Source: Chrysomallon squamiferum
Taxonomy: Eukaryota > Mollusca > Gastropoda > Neomphalida > Peltospiridae
DNA length: 42,500 bases
Assembly: GCA_012295275.1 (NCBI GenBank)
Contig: CM022670.1
Span: forward strand, 37,984,751-38,027,250
Direction of reading: 5' to 3'
Made by a program: the position numbers and the translations under genes. The notes below the pieces were generated by a model that had not been told where the DNA came from, did not search any database, and worked only from the letters and a program-made list of their open reading frames with translations. Positions 20,130 through 32,276 of this stretch are shown here, piece by piece (position 1 is the stretch's first letter; every line of letters begins with the position of its first letter).

Positions 20130-23100
20130 TGCATAAAATTTTATTTTATAATCTTCATCTAAGAATACTAAACATGTTTTTACCTTTTGAACTATGTAAA
20201 GGAATTAAAGTTTTAGACTTATGAACGAGAGCACGTAGAAGCTATTAATTCGTAAAATCAGATTCTGCCTGCACTGATAAACGCCCGAATTTGAGCCACT
20301 GAATGCATGAATATTAAATTTGATGAACACTAACCATATTTTAATAAAGACATTTGCTAGTCACTGACTGCACGTTTAATATATACAATGATTACAGCTG
20401 TGAGCGAACAGCAAAGTACAGTCTGGCATCACTAGATTTGTTAGTTCATGCAGTATCTGTTATTTTAATTTGTATAAATTTTGGAGATGCGTGTACCAAC
20501 GTTTTAACACATCGTGGAAATACTTGATAGTGTCATACTTAGTCAAACCTCGAAATAATTTCAGAAACTTAAATAGATGCTCTTTTTTACTTCTTTTTTT
20601 TTTTCCACACTATTTTTTTTTTTTATTTTTTAATTTTTATTTTTTTTAACATGTTGTGATTTAATATCATCTTCAGCCTAATTTTCTTGCATTAATTTCA
20701 GCAATAAGTCAACCTAATTAAATGATTATTTCGATCTAAAATCTTGCCAAGCCGAAAAGTAAAGCAGATCTTTTACAAATTTATCAAACCAAAATTCGCG
20801 ATGTATTTTCTAAAAGAAAATTTTAGCATATAAGTTCCTAGTATTTTGCATTATTAATTCATTTAATTAATTTTATTTTATTTATTTATTTTAATGGGTT
20901 TTTAAAATTTATTTTCGTTCGTTCTTTATTTCTTTCTTTATTTTATTTTATTTTATTTTATTTTATTTTATTTTATTTTATTTATTTATTTTTTAAATAT
21001 TTTTTGTTGTTGATAATTTAAGACAAACGCGAAATTTATCTGTATTTTATAATTCTTGGTAAATATTATCTGAATATAACATATAAGGTGTGACTGACTG
21101 TGTGCGCGCGCGCGTGTGTGTGTGTGTGTGTGTATATGTGTATATATGTGTGAGTGTGTTTGCGTTTCCCCTTCTGCCCGTTAATTAGTACAATTAAGTC
21201 ACACTTATTTGATCTTTCAGAAATCTTCAAAACTGTATAACCTTTACAACGGTCGTTTATAAGCTACTTTAACCTAAAGAAAAAAAACCTAGAGGCTGTC
21301 GCCTTCAGGTATAACGACCACTTAGACAAGATGACAACTAACTTAGCGAAATATAAATCACGGTTACTGTGCTCTCCGTTTTGTTTCACATTATTTTTAG
21401 AATGTGAAAAATCGTAGAAAAGCGTAGACTGATGATAATGATAAGGTTGATGGACTGTTCTTTGTAGTTTTTATTTTCCACTTTCTTTTTTTTTTTTCTT
21501 TTTTTTTTTTGTTCATTTTTCTTTTTGTTCTGTCTTTCCCGTAACTTAATTTTCCACTGTTTTTGATTTTTTTTTGTTCTATATTTCCGTAAGGTAATAA
21601 TGTATGAATGTGTAACAACTTCTGATATTAATTTTTGATAGATACTGCACGTTTTTTAATATGATACCACCATTCCATGATCTTTAATTATCGATAATTT
21701 AAAAAAAAAAAAAAAGTGATATCCTACAAGTGATATCGTGAAACAACAAAATATTATCGTTGTTCTTTTTTCTTTTTCAATTTTTTATTTTTGTTTTAAT
21801 TATTCCAGTCTTCGGAAGAAACTGAAACGGGTATAACTCGAATGGACACGTCAAAAAGAGAAATGGTCTTTTGATAAGATGCGCCTCAGCTCTGATGAAT
21901 AATTAATTAAATACGCTAAAAGCAGACGATAACATAATACCTACGATTTCAGATCGAGCTCGTGAATCACGCCAATACGTTGAAGGTTATCATAACATAA
22001 AAATATCTGCATCCTCGTGAAATCTAGAAAATCAATAGTCGTTTTTATCCAAATGCGATCAGCTACCAGGAATATTAATTAATTTTACAGGTTTCCATAG
22101 GTAATGACATTAGAAAGACATGATAGCAGCGATGCTTATTATAAATTTGCCAAGAGTTGTGTCCCTTGCGATGCGCCGTAAACGTTTGAGAATATATTAA
22201 GGTGAATTTGGCTCATTCTGTCTGATGTTGCTCGTGTAATTGTTGGTATTCATTCGTAAGGAGGATTGATTTATTTAATTAATAAGCATTTTGTAATCAT
22301 TTATTATAATTTATTTATATTTTTATTTTTATTCATATTATTTTTTAAAAGCTTCACCACCAATCCCAACTTTTTTTTTTTTTTTTTTAATTTTAAATTT
22401 TCTTTTTTTTAAATTTATTTATTTATTTTAAATGATTGACTTAAACATCTCTCTATATCATTTCATGCACATTTCCTTAACAGTTCTCAAAATGTGTTTT
22501 GTCATCATGAACGCATTCGTTACGTTGCTGCTTAGTAACGTGTATATCGTGACTGGGATATTAGTGATTGTGATTAGTTTAAATTGTCGCTATACCTTAA
22601 TTTACTGTTCCTATTTAACACGAAACGGCAACAGATGTCAGAAGGTCAAGGCTGAAATGTAGACTGTTTTCGGGTCTTTTGAAATACTTACGTTGCCAAG
22701 AGTCCAGCGCAGAGTGAGAAAACTGAACAGATTTGGAATAATGCAGAACACACCAACTGCGAAGTCTGCCACCGCCAGGTTGGCCAAGAAAAAATTGGTT
22801 CTAGTACGCATGCGCTTGTTCTTGATTATTACCAAAAGCACAACCAGGTTTCCTGAAATTAAATTATACAAAAGTCAACGATAATGCAGTATAAGAAAAA
22901 GTAAATTCCGTGTCATGTACAAATCACAATCATGATACCATTACGATTTCTCGTTGTTGTTTTTTTTTTTGTGTGTTTTCTTGTTTGTTTGTTTTTTAAT
23001 TTTCTATTTCCAATTAAGTCGTATGCATATATGCTTTCATGTGCGTGCGTCGTGCATGTTTTTGCTTGTGTTAGTTATCTGCATTCTTTAATTTTTAAAT

Positions 23101-23683
23101 ACATTTCTTCCTCTTTTTTACACCCAAAGGATATCATTCACAATAGCATCTCGACCTTTAATAATCTTTCGTTTTTTTCAAATCACTAAAATAACGAGCT
23201 GAAAAGCAGTAATATGATTTTATTTTACTTTAAACGTCCAGTTCATACTCCTAACATTTACAGAAAACTGATGTTTTTGTTATATTTTGGTCTTGATGCA
23301 TACGTGTGTATTTTCTCTGCTGTTTTATGCGTGCTCTTTTTGATGCAAGATTCCCTATTTTGTATTATTATTTTGTTTCGCTATTAATTTTAAGTACATT
23401 CGGGAGATGCTTTCATTCTTGGTTATTTAAAAAAAAAAAAAATTGCAAAGAGATAATGTTTGAAAATTCTTTAAAAAGCAAAATCAAATTTTAAAAAACC
23501 GACAAAAAAACCCACAATAAATAATAAAATAAATCGGTGACAGATAATTCACTTCCATGACAGCCCAGTAAACAGAGATCTTTTACTAAATGAATTTTAT
23601 AGCAGTTGACACGTCATTCGCGACATCTATTAACTTAGACACAGGCGTGGATGGAAAGCAAATTTTTATTTTTATTTATATTT

Positions 23684-23720
<37 letters not shown>

Positions 23721-26700
23721 TTTGGAACTGTCAAACAGTATTGATGAAAAATGTAAATTAAGACGAGTGTTGCAAAAACAACACAGACGTAAGCTGAACT
23801 TCCCGCTGTGTATTGACACGTAGTGTCATTTAGCTTTATACACCAACTGAATACACCACCAAGTCTAGGTTATTCTCGCTTTATTATTTCCGATTTTTTC
23901 TTTTTTTTACGATTTTTTTTTTTTTACGATCTTTTTTTACGATTTTTTTTTTTTTTTTACGATCTTTTTTTACGATTTTTTTTTTTTTTTAACATTACCT
24001 TCGAGACCAATATTCGATCACATAAACATCCCATGAAATAAAGAAAATGAAAGAGGATAGAGCAATTACGATATTTGCTACAAAACGAGAGTGATTGATG
24101 ATAAAAACCAGTAAAATGTCTCTTGATGTCGCAATGGAAGAGAGAGAAGAGAGCAAAATAATAAAAAAAAAAAAAAAAAGATAGAAAGAAGGAAGAAGAA
24201 GAAAAAATAATTTTTAGAAAGAAAACGTATGTAACATAACATAACATAACATAAACATAAACATAAACATAAACATAAACATAACAACGCAATATAAATA
24301 ATGTAATACAACAATAACAATAACAAGAACAGAACTACATAATTAAATAATAAAATAAATAAACGTATTCGTTAGAGGTAACGGCTTGAATCTTAAAATC
24401 TCGGATTTGCATTCACAATTCGATTCGTTACTTGCGGGATTTCGGTTGAGGAATACGTTTGACAACTTTCACTTTCATGCCTGGAAACATTAACAGCGGT
24501 GGGCTGCTAGCGTGTCATTACCAGACTGAAACTTAAAGCTCGGTCACTTTGTGATACGTACATAATAACACGAGAGTAGCTGATAGATGGTGAAAAACAA
24601 GATAACAACTGGTAAACGAATACCAATTAGAAGCCAAGGAAATGAAAAGGTTGTGTCGCGTCTAATTACACATAGTCGTGGTTTTGCTCAAGCAGTAATG
24701 TACAAAATAAAAATTAATAAAAATTTAAAAATATGCTAAAATATATAGATTTTTTTTATATATATCAATTATGGAAACGTTTCCAAATTTGGCGTGCATG
24801 ACGTACTAAATATGATAAAGAAGTGAAGAGAGAAAGAAGAAGTAATCAAAAAGAAAAAAAAAAAAAGAAAGAAAGAAATATAGGAAAAGAAAAAGGTGTA
24901 TGAATTGTGCAAGAAAATGTTATATCAGTTCTTTATGCGCAAAAATGAAAAACGTATAAATCATACACTGTCCAAATGTCAGATAATTTCAGAATCTTAA
25001 CACGCAATCGAGCTATCGTTGCTAACAATAAAGTTTTACACCGACGTAATAACAGACTGATAAGTTATTGTCATACTGTTGGATCCTTAAATTGTTAAGA
25101 ATGATTTTCGTATTTATCATTATTTGTCAACCCGTCTGTCTATATCTATCTATGTATATCTGTATCTATACATACATATGTGTGTGTATGTGTGTGTTAT
25201 CTATATCTGTATCTATATCTATATCTATACATACATATGTGAGTGTCTGTTTGTGTGTGTGTGTGTCTTTCTGTCTGCTACACTGTCTGTCAGTCTGTCT
25301 AAACCCACACAAAACACGAACTGACAGTCATCCGAGTCATATTGCCCAGACAATATGAATTAATGAGTCCATCTGTTTACAGCAGACTCGCTGAACAAAA
25401 CAGCCGTCTTCCTGAACTCCCGACATTCGGTTTTCAAGACCAGTGACATTTCAGAGCAGAGCGTGCATTACCATTCAGGAAATTGGAACCTCTTTCCTTG
25501 ACAAGATATGTGTAAACCTTTGTCGTATGTTCGATTCATTATTAAAACAGCACGAGATGGGTCTAGAATATTTATATCAGAAAAACGATCTGGTTATTCC
25601 AGTGTCTGTGTTTTCAGATGATCTTTTCTGCGGTTCTGAAAGGAAACAACGAGTCCATCTTTTGTTTTTATTGTATATAAACCGCTACCGTTTTGTCTAC
25701 TTCGTCGATATTGTCTTCAATATCTTGCTTTGTTTTTACTTCCTTAAACTATGTCTCTCTCGTATCGCATACTGGGTATTGTTTTGTCTGCTTTTGTCCA
25801 CATCATTCATGTTATAGATCGTGCTTTCATTTTATAATTATTTATAATCATTAAAGCAAATACACTTAAAAATACGCACACGTACATACAGACATATAGG
25901 CGTAAATAAATATATATACAAACATAATCGAACATACACTATAAATGTGTGTTTTCTTATTTTTATCTAGCTTTCCAACATCAATATATTTTCATATATG
26001 CGTATACTGTCTGTTATAATTATTTATAAGAAGATATCTTTTCCACAACTTAATTATTAAGTCCACACTGCTAATTTGTGTCCCTTGTCCAGCCACAAAG
26101 GTCAAGGTTAAAAGCAGAGACGACGTAAGTAAGGAAAATTCTCAGTGGACCAAGGCACTGGGTCCGTACCCCCTCTGGCGGTGAGTCCGCGTTTAGTTAG
26201 AAATAATTGAAGAGGAATTCACCGTCAGTCTACTTACAGGCCAACTCACACGTGTCATTTCATTAAAGGATTTCCCTTTGTCCTTCCTCCCCCCCCCACT
26301 ACCCCCCCACCCACAGTGGTCTATCTCCGCGTGCGCTGCTTCAAGCCAGAGCCGAACATGAACCGTTTCTTCAAGTTCAAACTGCAGCCTGTTGACAGCA
26401 TCAGTTTTTACGAAATAAATTTAATCTAAATTAAACTGAACACGTTATCAGGCTGCCCTCACCGGTGAAGGAGCTACGAACACAGTAGTAATTTGGTTAC
26501 GTATATTGCGACATTTGCCGGCAATTTACGGCCATTGTCGGCGCATTTCGAGGGTGAAATGAGCTGTAAATTAGTTTGTACTGAGAAATAATGTGGAATC
26601 TTCTTCACATACTTCATTTGGCAGTCTTAACTCAAGACTCTCGTACAGAGATTTCAGAAAAGAAAGAGGAAACTGAAAAAAAATAAAATAAAATAAAATA

Positions 26701-28117
26701 AAAAAAACCCAGTTATCACAGCGTGTGATTATTGAGTAATGCAGACCGGTTTATATGTGACTAACCTAGTTACGTTGAGTATATCACAGAAGCATGCCTT
26801 AATGTCTGGTTTCACCAAATTTCTCTCCACGACAGAAATGTTGATAGTGTCTGGATGTGAATGCATGCTCGTAAATACATTGAGGCAAATGAGGCAAATG
26901 CTTCATACCGAAATTGAGGATTTTGTTATTTTCGTTTTTGAATGTGAATCTTATTTTGCATTCTTCTATCAGCTAAATGTTTTGAACACGATATCGTCCA
27001 ACGCCAGAGTTCAGAAACCAAAAACGTAACCCGATATTTTGAAATAAAACTTCTCTATATCTTCAGCAACAATAACCACTGACTAGTTAGTAATATGATT
27101 CTGAACACGAGAAACGTGTACAAAGAAACAGACATATTTATTACTCTCATCTAAACCTGTTTTCTCCTGCTCGACTTTAAAGACATTTCCTTTTGTTTCC
27201 CGTTGTCTTCATATTTATTGATTGTCTTTACACTAATTTTCTTCCTTGGTGATTTTACTAGATTTATATCTGCCGTTATTTATTTTTTTATCTGCTTTGT
27301 CCTAACAGTTATTGTACCGGGCTTAAGTCTTTATTCGAGTCAATAATGAATTTGTTTCTCCCAAAACAACAATCTTCAAATGGCTTCTGTCAATGGAATT
27401 ACCAGGTAAATGTGTCAGATTGTACGAATTAATTATCATTGAGCTTCAGTATCTTTACGTATTGCAAAATTAAATAGGCTAAGGTTATATACACCGGTCA
27501 AATGTTTAGCAGATTTTGGAAATAAAAGGCACTATAAAAGCAAAGATTAGAATGAATTTTTGTAGTTTAGTATTAAAAAATTAAAAACTCTAAACAGTTC
27601 TGGAGATAATTGTTGGTAAAAATAAAAATAAAATTGGTTTAAACGTTACAAACTTAGAAAATATTTCAGATAGAAACGCAAGGGGAATTTCGAACTTAAA
27701 TATTATAACTGAAGTTGATTTTAAAATTTAGTTTTATTTTATCTGAATGAAAATCATATTGCATGCATATAATAATGAAATAATATTGAATAATAAAATG
27801 TTGAAAGATTTGCTGCATCTGTTAAACAACACTGTATAATTAAAATTAAAGTATTAATTCATAAATCTCAACAAAGTATTAAAAATATATTATTTGTTAC
27901 TGAATTAAAAATTACCGTTTTGACATTTGCATTTCCACTTACCCAAAAAACAAAAGGCAAAAACGACGCTGTACACGACAATGAAGACGACACGTATGTG
28001 TAGCTGCTGGAATGGATTTTCAAACACCGGCGTGGAATAAGACAAATTGCTTGACGTTGGGACCACAGTCGCCGACGTAACAGAAGAGTCGTAAGTGACA
28101 CTGGAACTACCTTCCAT
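18205..28117 (-). CDS. Trissin-receptor-like class A GPCR
   Basis: Three coding exons: 28117-27943, 22852-22692, 19341-18205. GT-AG junctions join in phase to give 490 residues. The 40-residue N-terminus has one NLS glycosylation site. TM1 is about 41-66, with its conserved GN split by intron 1. TM2 has LANLAVADF. TM3 opens with Cys115 and ends in ERY (139-141) rather than DRY. Cys197 in the second outer loop should pair with Cys115. TM5 ends TRISFTLWLSN. The third inner loop is long, about 155 residues, with Ser, Cys and Pro runs. TM6 has FPNHLRLLLLYW; TM7 has NSALNPVLY (450-458). A Cys cluster (473-477) after TM7 may be palmitoylated. SYTASVLFLVV with ERY, the TRQLFTT loop and the FPNH-R motif match trissin receptors as I know them; orexin/allatotropin or CCK-like receptors are alternatives. 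The ligand is presumably a peptide. Introns are about 5.1 and 3.35 kb. The exon is GC-rich and gives a 365-codon antisense shadow. Confidence 0.9.
19342..22691. other. GPCR intron 2 contents
   Basis: AT-rich intron between the second and third coding exons. It contains TACTAC/ATT-rich low complexity at 19930-20130, a (TTTTA)n run at 20936-20985, a GC/GT alternation at 21105-21135, and poly-T stretches. I found no coding exon inside it. Confidence 0.7.
20936..20985. repeat. (TTTTA)n pentanucleotide repeat
   Basis: About nine tandem TTTTA units in GPCR intron 2. Confidence 0.9.
23890..23990. repeat. Tandem T-run/ACGAT units
   Basis: Alternating poly-T blocks of 7 to 15 bases separated by ACGAT or ACGATC, about six units. 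A low-complexity minisatellite within GPCR intron 1. Confidence 0.8.
24740..25005. repeat. Dispersed repeat, copy A
   Basis: Shares an ordered series of blocks with 32010-32276: TGGAAA, CACGTACTAAAT or GACGTACTAAAT, ATAAAGAAG, GAGAGAAAGAAGAAG, then later ATACACTGTCC or ATACATTGTCC. Both copies are in the same orientation. The family is not identified, and no terminal repeats or coding sequence were seen. Confidence 0.6.
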
Positions 28118-28129
28118 TGGAAAGAGATT

Positions 28130-28420
28130 TCACGAAACTGTGACAAATTTCACCGAACTGTAACAAACTGTAACACACGTTACTGAGCTGTAACAAATTT
28201 CAATGTATTGTAACAAACTGTAACACACGTTACTGAACAGTAACAAATTTCACCGAACTGTAACGAACTGTAACACACGTTACTGAGCTGTAACAAATGT
28301 CACTGAACTGTAACAAACTGTAACACACGTTACTGAACTGTAACAAACTGTAACAAACGTTACTGAACTGTAACAAATTTCACTGATCTGTGACAAACGT
28401 CTCTGAAGGATGATAAATTT
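28130..28420. repeat. GTAAC/GTTAC minisatellite before the GPCR start
   Basis: Tandem array with higher-order 50-bp and 30-bp units built from TAACAAACTG and the palindrome GTAACACACGTTAC (arms GTAAC and GTTAC). It begins about 15 bp upstream of the GPCR start codon at 28117, so it occupies the 5' UTR or the core promoter. The full palindrome occurs four times and a variant with AAAC once. Confidence 0.85.
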
Positions 28421-29349
28421 CACTACACCAAACTGTATTCTACAGTTTTAAGTATATATATATTTTTTTTTAAATTCCAAGAAAGATAATTTATTATGAC
28501 TGTTTTGCTCCTGGAACGAAGATATCGTGGGTGGACATAATAAAAAAACACACACACTTCAGCACGTGTTTGGCGTAATATTTTTAAAATATTTTTTTAA
28601 AAATCATATCCTATATCTTTTTTTTTCTTCTTTTTTCCTTTTGCACGAGTCTCTAACAAATATTCGTGCCTATTGAATCTTCATAAACGATGCTGAAGTG
28701 GAAAATCTTTATAACAGATTTCTCTTTTGGTTCATAAAATAATGCTAATACAAAGACAGAGTCTGTGTAATTAAGTCCCTCTCTGAAGTGAACGTGACCT
28801 CGAACTGTTCAAAAACTCACACAGGGATTTTTTCACAAACGCAGAAGCATCGCCATATCTGTGTGTCGAACGTGATCACAAAGTGTTTAATTACTTCTGC
28901 AGATGTGAAGCAATTCTTTTGTCAAAAAAAAAAAAAAAAAAATTAAATAATAATAATTCAGTCACAGAAAGATGTTGTTCAATCTGCAGTAATCTGCAGG
29001 GGCAGGTTCTCTACATATTGTAAGACGACATGTCCAAAACGGTTGAGGGTGCGGCCATTGTAATCGTGCGAAATTCAACGTTTCCCATCCCTCATCAAAG
29101 ACGGTCTATTTCCAGTCCGAGTTTTGTGGCTAATCCCTCACGCGAATCGCCAGCATCAAGCTTTTCCATCCAACTAAGACCCCGATTAATGCACCGATTT
29201 TCCTGTTTCCTGGAAAAGAAAATGACACGACTTAAAGGTCACGAAATGATCAGCATCTCATTATCATCATCAGCGCCTACGTGGTCCTGTTTCTTGTTGT
29301 CGTGTCGTCTTTTAGTGTGTTAAGTGTTTAGTGTTAACCTGTTCTGTTA

Positions 29350-29452
29350 GAAAAACTATTCTAGAAAAAAAAAACTATTCTAGGAAAACTATTCTAGAAA
29401 ACTTATTCTAGAAAAACTTTTCTAGAAAACCTATTCTAGAAAAACTATTCAT
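29350..29452. repeat. TTCTAGAA tandem array (HSE-like)
   Basis: Six units of about 15 bp with the core ATTCTAGAAAA. Five contain the perfect palindrome TTCTAGAA, and one has TTCTAGGA. The core equals two head-to-head half-sites of a heat-shock element (TTCnnGAA). It may be an ordinary AT-rich minisatellite. Confidence 0.75.
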
Positions 29453-30368
29453 TAAAACATTAAAACACTAAAACTAAAGCACCATTACAAAAGGTGTTGT
29501 TCATTGTGACACATTCGACTGTGTTTATGACCTCACAAAAAAAAAAAAATGGTTTACAACTGACAATTAAAAAAAATGAAATAACAAGTAAACTTTATTA
29601 CTTCAATGAGACTCCCATGCAACATAAATATTTGATTTCTTTAATACCACTTTTTCGCAAAATACAATCTGTACAATTTCCCTATTAAAAATTTAGCTGA
29701 ATTTGACAACGCTTCATTAGAGATTTCCTCATAGAAAACGACCAAAAAAAAAAACAAATTTAAAAAAAAAATAAAAAATAGAAAATTCCAATATCCACCA
29801 ACATTTATGCCTGAGGCAAGAAAACTTGAATTTAATATTTTGACAGCCATATAAACAAGATGCCGCATTGATTTCACAGCATGTAATGAAAATAGTTTGT
29901 TCCCGTTTTTAATGTTAATACCGACATAATCGTTCTGTTTTACGACAACGGATGGATTTGGTGTAGAAAAGCCAAAGCATTAAAATATTTAGATTCAAAA
30001 TAATTCTTGGGCCAGTTTTCATGTAGAATCTTCGTTCGCTATTCGTGTTTCTGTGTTATGTGACAGAACTAGCTGATGAATTGCTATTGGATTTCTAAAA
30101 GTAATTTTAGTGCTGAGTATATTTCTTTGTATGATCCGACTAATAGTCGTATACTAATAGACAGAATACATGTTTAGTTACTTTCTGTATCAATAACTGA
30201 ATAATTTTATTCCGTACCCATATTATATGGATTATACGGATATTTATCTTCCAGTCCCTATAAATAGTGACAGGATATGATGAGTAGATATGTTTCTGTA
30301 TTTTCGAGCACTGACCAAACATATAGCTTTTTACATTGATAGATTTTCTTTAGTTACATATATGTTGA

Positions 30369-30396
30369 TATCTTAAAAAAGTAACCGGTTATTCCC

Positions 30397-30461
<65 letters not shown>

Positions 30462-30496
30462 AAGCTGGTATCTTAAAAAAGTAACCAGTTATTCCC
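30369..30496. repeat. 28-bp direct repeats flanking (TG)n
   Basis: A 28-bp sequence beginning TATCTTAAAAAAGTAACC occurs at 30369-30396 and again at 30469-30496 with one mismatch, exactly 100 bp apart. Between them is a (TG)n tract of about 60 bp. The second copy is itself followed by a short TG run, so the whole repeat-plus-TG unit appears duplicated. Confidence 0.9.
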
Positions 30497-30635
30497 CATC
30501 TATGTGTGTGTGTGGGTGTATGTATCAAAATGAGAGAGAGAGAGACAAAGAGACACAGAGACACAGACAGAGAGAGAGACTGATGAACTTCTATCCCATT
30601 ACCCTAATACAAGTTATAAATATATAAATAAGTAA

Positions 30636-30672
<37 letters not shown>

Positions 30673-31224
30673 TTTTTTGTTGTATTTTTGAAATGAAGAG
30701 TACTCGTTTCAGGTTAAAGTACATAATTTTTAATTTTGTTTACAACGGGATATCAAAAACTTCTTTTAGTCCTTAAGCCTCACTTTCATTTTGTTTAATA
30801 TTATTAACACCGATGTAACATGTCCTTGATTCAAGGCTTAGCATACCAGAATGCGACGTAACCTTGACACCCAGTAATGGAACATTCTTCCCGTAGAGTC
30901 ATTCAATTTAGATAGCTATGGGTGACCAAATAATGGAATGGGTAGCCAAGGGCGTCTTATTACCAGGCGTTCCAGTTGTTTTAGATCTCTGCGGGGACTA
31001 CCCAAAAAGAAAATGTATTTACGTGAAAAATAATTCATATGTGTTCTGCGTTTCCTTTTTCTATATTTATTTATTTATTTATTTAGTTTTTAATTATTAT
31101 TATTTTTATTTTATTTTATGTATTTCATTTCCTTTTTCCTTGGTAGTAGTAATTATTATTGTAACAATAGAAATACCAAAGAAAGGAATTAGTTTCACTT
31201 CGTCTTTCTGAAGACAAAGGTTTT

Positions 31225-31288
31225 GTGTATGTATGTATGTATGTATGTATGTATGTATGTATGTATGTATGTATGTATGTATGTATGT
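31225..31288. repeat. (TATG)n microsatellite
   Basis: About sixteen TATG units, producing Met-Tyr-Val-Cys repeats in spurious frames. Confidence 0.9.
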
Positions 31289-31310
31289 GTATGTATATAT
31301 GTATATGTGT

Positions 31311-31418
31311 ATCTATGTATATGTTAAAGTATGCATGTCTATGTATATCTATGTATATGTTAAAGTATGCATGTCTATGTGTATCTATGTATATGTTAAA
31401 GTATGCATGTCTATGTGT
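31311..31418. repeat. 36-bp minisatellite
   Basis: Three near-identical 36-bp units containing TGTTAAAGTATGCATG, directly after the TATG microsatellite from which it may have grown. Confidence 0.85.
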
Positions 31419-32009
31419 ACACGTTCGTATTTATATATGTATAAATGTGTGTTTTATGATTTTGTACATAACATATTTATGTATACGAAATTAATGTGCG
31501 TAGACGATGTGCGTGTGTGTGTGTGTATGTCTGTGTCAGTATCTATATTAAATAAAGCTACTCAATCTGTTTTGTCATAATGATACATGTGTTATTGCAT
31601 ATATTTTAATAACCAGTAGTATCCGCATCTGACGTGCCCTACGTCAACACAGAATTATAATTAATTATTCTTACACACTGCCATTCTAAATCCAGTCAAA
31701 TTAAATTTTATACTCTCCGAGTTCTTCGATATTACATTCTTCTCTAAACGTTAATAATTCTCAGGTTACAGGAGAAAGGAAGCAATGAATTGAACTAGAG
31801 AGGACCTCTGAATCAAGCGGGTACTAAAAACACGTTCAGATAACACAACTAGCGAGACAAACTCGGTGATAAACATTCTGATCTTTAGAACGTAAACTGT
31901 TTGCAAACTAGAGTCAGATTACTTTAAAACTGTCGCTGATAAGGAGTTGTGGAAAATTTCTACAATATAAAATACAAGAAGAAAAAAAAAAAAAAGAAGA
32001 AGAAAAAAA

Positions 32010-32276
32010 ATTGATTGATTTTTCCATTGTGGAAATATTTCTGATTTTGTCACGCATCACGTACTAAATCTAATAAAGAAGAAAAGAGAGAAAGAAGAAG
32101 AAAAAAAGGTAAAGAAAATGAGTAGAGATTTTACACGAGAATATTACATTATTTTTATAAATTACTTTGCAGTCGTTATGATAAAAATAAAAACATAAAT
32201 AATACATTATCTTTAGCAAAATAAATACATAAATAATACATTGTCCTTAGCCCCAAAAATATCTAAGAATCGTTTA
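32010..32276. repeat. Dispersed repeat, copy B
   Basis: Diverged second copy of the element at 24740-25005, about 7.3 kb away and in the same orientation. It contains an internal duplication of ATAAATAATACATT (near 32195 and 32230). Confidence 0.6.

Larger units (their letters stand above)
22853..27942. other. GPCR intron 1 contents
   Basis: The intron holds a poly-T run (about 23687-23719), tandem T-run/ACGAT units (23890-23990), short (ATAAAC)n (about 24245-24285), one copy of a dispersed repeat (24740-25005), and TATC/TGTC simple repeats near 25140-25300. A GC-richer unique block lies at about 26080-26590. A 124-codon open frame at 25443-25817 on the plus strand has no recognisable domain and is probably chance. 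Confidence 0.65.

Noticed and set aside
24230-24290. Telomere-like ATAAAC/ACATA hexamers
   Set aside because: The sequence is not TTAGGG, the array is short, and it lies inside a receptor intron.
25443-25817. 124-codon plus-strand open frame with a hydrophobic C-terminal half
   Set aside because: No recognised family. The T-rich DNA inside GPCR intron 1 gives hydrophobic residues by chance.
28130-28420. CRISPR-like array
   Set aside because: Units are contiguous with no unique spacers, and the genome is animal. It is a minisatellite.
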